Assembly: GCF_019091135.1 (NCBI RefSeq)
Contig: NZ_JAGXJW010000009.1
Coordinates: forward strand, 44,443 to 108,442
DNA: 64,000 nucleotides
Source: Cohnella sp. GbtcB17
Lineage (GTDB): Bacteria > Bacillota > Bacilli > Paenibacillales > Paenibacillaceae
Reading direction: 5' to 3'
Shown: piece by piece, positions 62,518-64,000 of the stretch
How the letters are laid out: each line of letters begins with the position of its first letter
Numbering within the stretch: the stretch's first letter is position 1
Program-made: the position numbers and the translations under genes
The notes under the pieces: model-generated
Seen by the model: the letters and a program-made list of their open reading frames with translations, nothing else
Told to the model about the DNA's origin: nothing
Database searches by the model: none

Positions 62518-64000
62518 ATGAGACAAACAAAAAGAAGCGGCTATTCCGTCGTGCCGAGAAAGCTGCAAATCGTCGGCTTAAGTCTTTTGCTGGCGAGCGC
62601 GCTTCTGTTAAGCCTGTTATCATCGGCGACTTCGGTCGCTTACGCCGCTTCGGCGTATACGCTATCCGTCTTGGACAGTCAGCCGATCGTCGGCCGCGAA
62701 GTGAGAGTCCAGGTGGTTGGCCAGGAGCTGACCGACGTGTATGCGGCAGAGCTGCAAGCGACGTTCGACGCCGATCATCTGCGATTCAAAAGCGCATCGA
62801 GCGAGCGATTCGGCTATGCCGTGACGCCTTCCGTGAACGGCGGCCAGATCGTATTGGCATTTACGAAAGTCGGACCGATCCCCGGTGAATCCGGGACGGC
62901 CGTGCTGGCGGAAATGGTATTTGAAACGACGGCACTGGGCAGCGGCACGGTCGAGCTCAAAAAAGTTAAAACGGTGGACAGCGCGATGAAAGTCGCCGAC
63001 GTCGAAGCGAACGCGGTCGCGAGCGTAACGGTGGTCGCGGCGCCGATTGATCCGGGTCCGGGCAGCAACCCCGGCGGCGGGAACGGCTCCGGCGGCGATA
63101 CGCCTGTCGTTGTAGACGACGAAGGCGGCAAAGTCGTGGTCACGCCGACGCCGAAGGTCGACGGCTCGACGGGGCGGGTCGCAGCGAAAATCGACGAGCC
63201 GACCTGGCTAAGGGCCGTCGAAAAAACGGTGGCTGGGGGCGGCAAACTCAAAAAGATTCAATTGGCATTGGCCGAGGTGCCCGGCGGCAAATCTTACGCG
63301 CTGGAGCTGCCGGCTTTGGCTTTCCGCGCTTCCGCGGAAGCGCTGCTGGTCGAGATTTCCACGCCGCTTGCCACGGTCACTGTGCCAAACCATATGTTCC
63401 GGGACGGCGAGCTGCCGGCGGGCGATATCGAATTCCGCATCGAGCAAGCCGACGTCGGCGGATTGGACGATAAGCTGCGCGCGCAAATCGGGGACCGTCC
63501 CGTTATCGACGTGAGCGTGTTCAGCGGCGGACAGAAGATATCCTGGAGCAATCCCAAGGCGCCTGTGACGATCAGCGTGCCTTACAGTCCGACGGCGGAG
63601 GAACAGGGAGCGCCGGACCATATTACGATCTGGTATATTGACGGACAAGGCAAGGCGACCGCGGTACCAAGCGGTCGGTACGATCCGGCATCGGGAACCG
63701 TCCAGTTCCAGGTGACGCATTTAAGCCAATACGCGGTCGCGTTCGTGCAAAAAACGTTCGATGACCTCGGCAAAGTCGCCTGGGCGAAATCAGCGATTGA
63801 AGCGATGGCTTCCAAAGGAATCGTCAACGGCGTATCCGCGACGGAATTCAGGCCGGGGGCTTCCGTGAGCCGGGCGGATTTTGCGCTGCTGCTCGTCCGA
63901 ACGATGGACTTGCAGGGAGCGGCGGGCGAAGCGTTTTCCGATGTGGCGGCGGACGCGTACTATGCGGATGCGGTAGCCGTGCTGCGCGGCCTGGGTATCG
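62518..64000 (+). CDS. Cohesin-SLH surface protein (3' end beyond window)
   Basis: The frame stays open to the window end (494 codons seen). AAGGAAG precedes the ATG at 62518. A signal peptide (about residues 1-44, ending SVAYAA) is followed by a cohesin domain (47-170): YTLSVLDSQPIVGREVRV, then ELQATFDADHLRFKSAS and GTAVLAEMVFETTALGSG. A Pro/Gly-rich linker (PGPGSNPGGGNGSGG) and a beta-rich domain with an ITIWYIDGQGKA...FQVTHLSQYAVAF end follow. SLH domains begin near residue 414 (WAKSAIEAMASKGIVNG) and a second is cut by the edge. It would display a cohesin on the cell wall, next to an enzyme that carries a dockerin-like end. Confidence 0.85.
   Translation, partial: MRQTKRSGYSVVPRKLQIVGLSLLLASALLLSLLSSATSVAYAASAYTLSVLDSQPIVGREVRVQVVGQELTDVYAAELQATFDADHLRFKSASSERFGYAVTPSVNGGQIVLAFTKVGPIPGESGTAVLAEMVFETTALGSGTVELKKVKTVDSAMKVADVEANAVASVTVVAAPIDPGPGSNPGGGNGSGGDTPVVVDDEGGKVVVTPTPKVDGSTGRVAAKIDEPTWLRAVEKTVAGGGKLKKIQLALAEVPGGKSYALELPALAFRASAEALLVEISTPLATVTVPNHMFRDGELPAGDIEFRIEQADVGGLDDKLRAQIGDRPVIDVSVFSGGQKISWSNPKAPVTISVPYSPTAEEQGAPDHITIWYIDGQGKATAVPSGRYDPASGTVQFQVTHLSQYAVAFVQKTFDDLGKVAWAKSAIEAMASKGIVNGVSATEFRPGASVSRADFALLLVRTMDLQGAAGEAFSDVAADAYYADAVAVLRGLGI

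Overview
The window looks like a chromosomal segment of a GC-rich, spore-forming member of the Paenibacillaceae, most likely Cohnella or a related Paenibacillus. The reasons are a spore-protein gene of the SspI type next to a TrmH/YsgA-type methyltransferase, several S-layer homology (SLH) proteins, two CUT1 sugar importers without their own ATPase, and many large secreted carbohydrate-active proteins. The genus is an inference. No tRNA, rRNA, CRISPR array, transposase or phage gene was seen.

Layout. 0-1.8 kb: prfC. 2-7.4 kb: an SLH surface protein and a 13-repeat secreted protein in one transcription unit. 7.5-13.5 kb: a LacI-type regulator followed by a Gfo/Idh/MocA dehydrogenase and a CUT1 sugar importer; two near-identical operator-like sites flank the promoter. 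13.5-22 kb: a large SLH-anchored DUF4832 glycosidase-like gene broken by two frameshifts and an amber codon, then a GH114-like secreted enzyme that shares a carbohydrate-binding-like module with it. 22-29.6 kb: a thioredoxin-reductase-like flavoprotein, a second Gfo/Idh/MocA enzyme, a TPR-SUKH-Imm51 immunity fusion, an orphan phnM, sspI, ktrA and ysgA. 29.7-31.9 kb: an ECF sigma factor with a membrane anti-sigma factor, bracketed by two copies of a 50-bp hairpin element. 32-39 kb: an AT-rich island of small orphan genes and a gene remnant, with DUF5071 and DUF4238 proteins, dispersed CTAAC...GTTAG intergenic repeats, and a second ECF sigma/DUF4871 pair with a sigma-E-like promoter.

39-56.5 kb: an SGNH hydrolase, then an IclR regulator and an apparent regulon around it. 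One operon (41.3-49.9 kb) encodes a CUT1 importer, an SDR, a creatininase-family hydrolase, a protein of a family I know only as uncharacterised, a RidA protein, an FAD-dependent oxidoreductase and an SMP-30 lactonase. Converging on it is a large cytoplasmic GH106-like glycosidase (reverse strand), and beyond that a secreted protein with carbohydrate-binding modules and a glycosidase-like domain. Operator-like sequences TTCA-N6-TGAA lie at the iclR promoter, the operon promoter and the divergent 53.3-53.7 kb region. The promoter regions of the operon and of the secreted protein share a 35-bp block that is identical at 31 positions. The reading is an IclR-controlled route for breaking down an unidentified glycan or sugar derivative.

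57-64 kb: a 1740-residue parallel beta-helix enzyme with LamG-like, FIVAR, cohesin and degenerate dockerin domains, then a cohesin-SLH protein cut by the window edge. Together they suggest a small surface-anchored, cellulosome-like arrangement.
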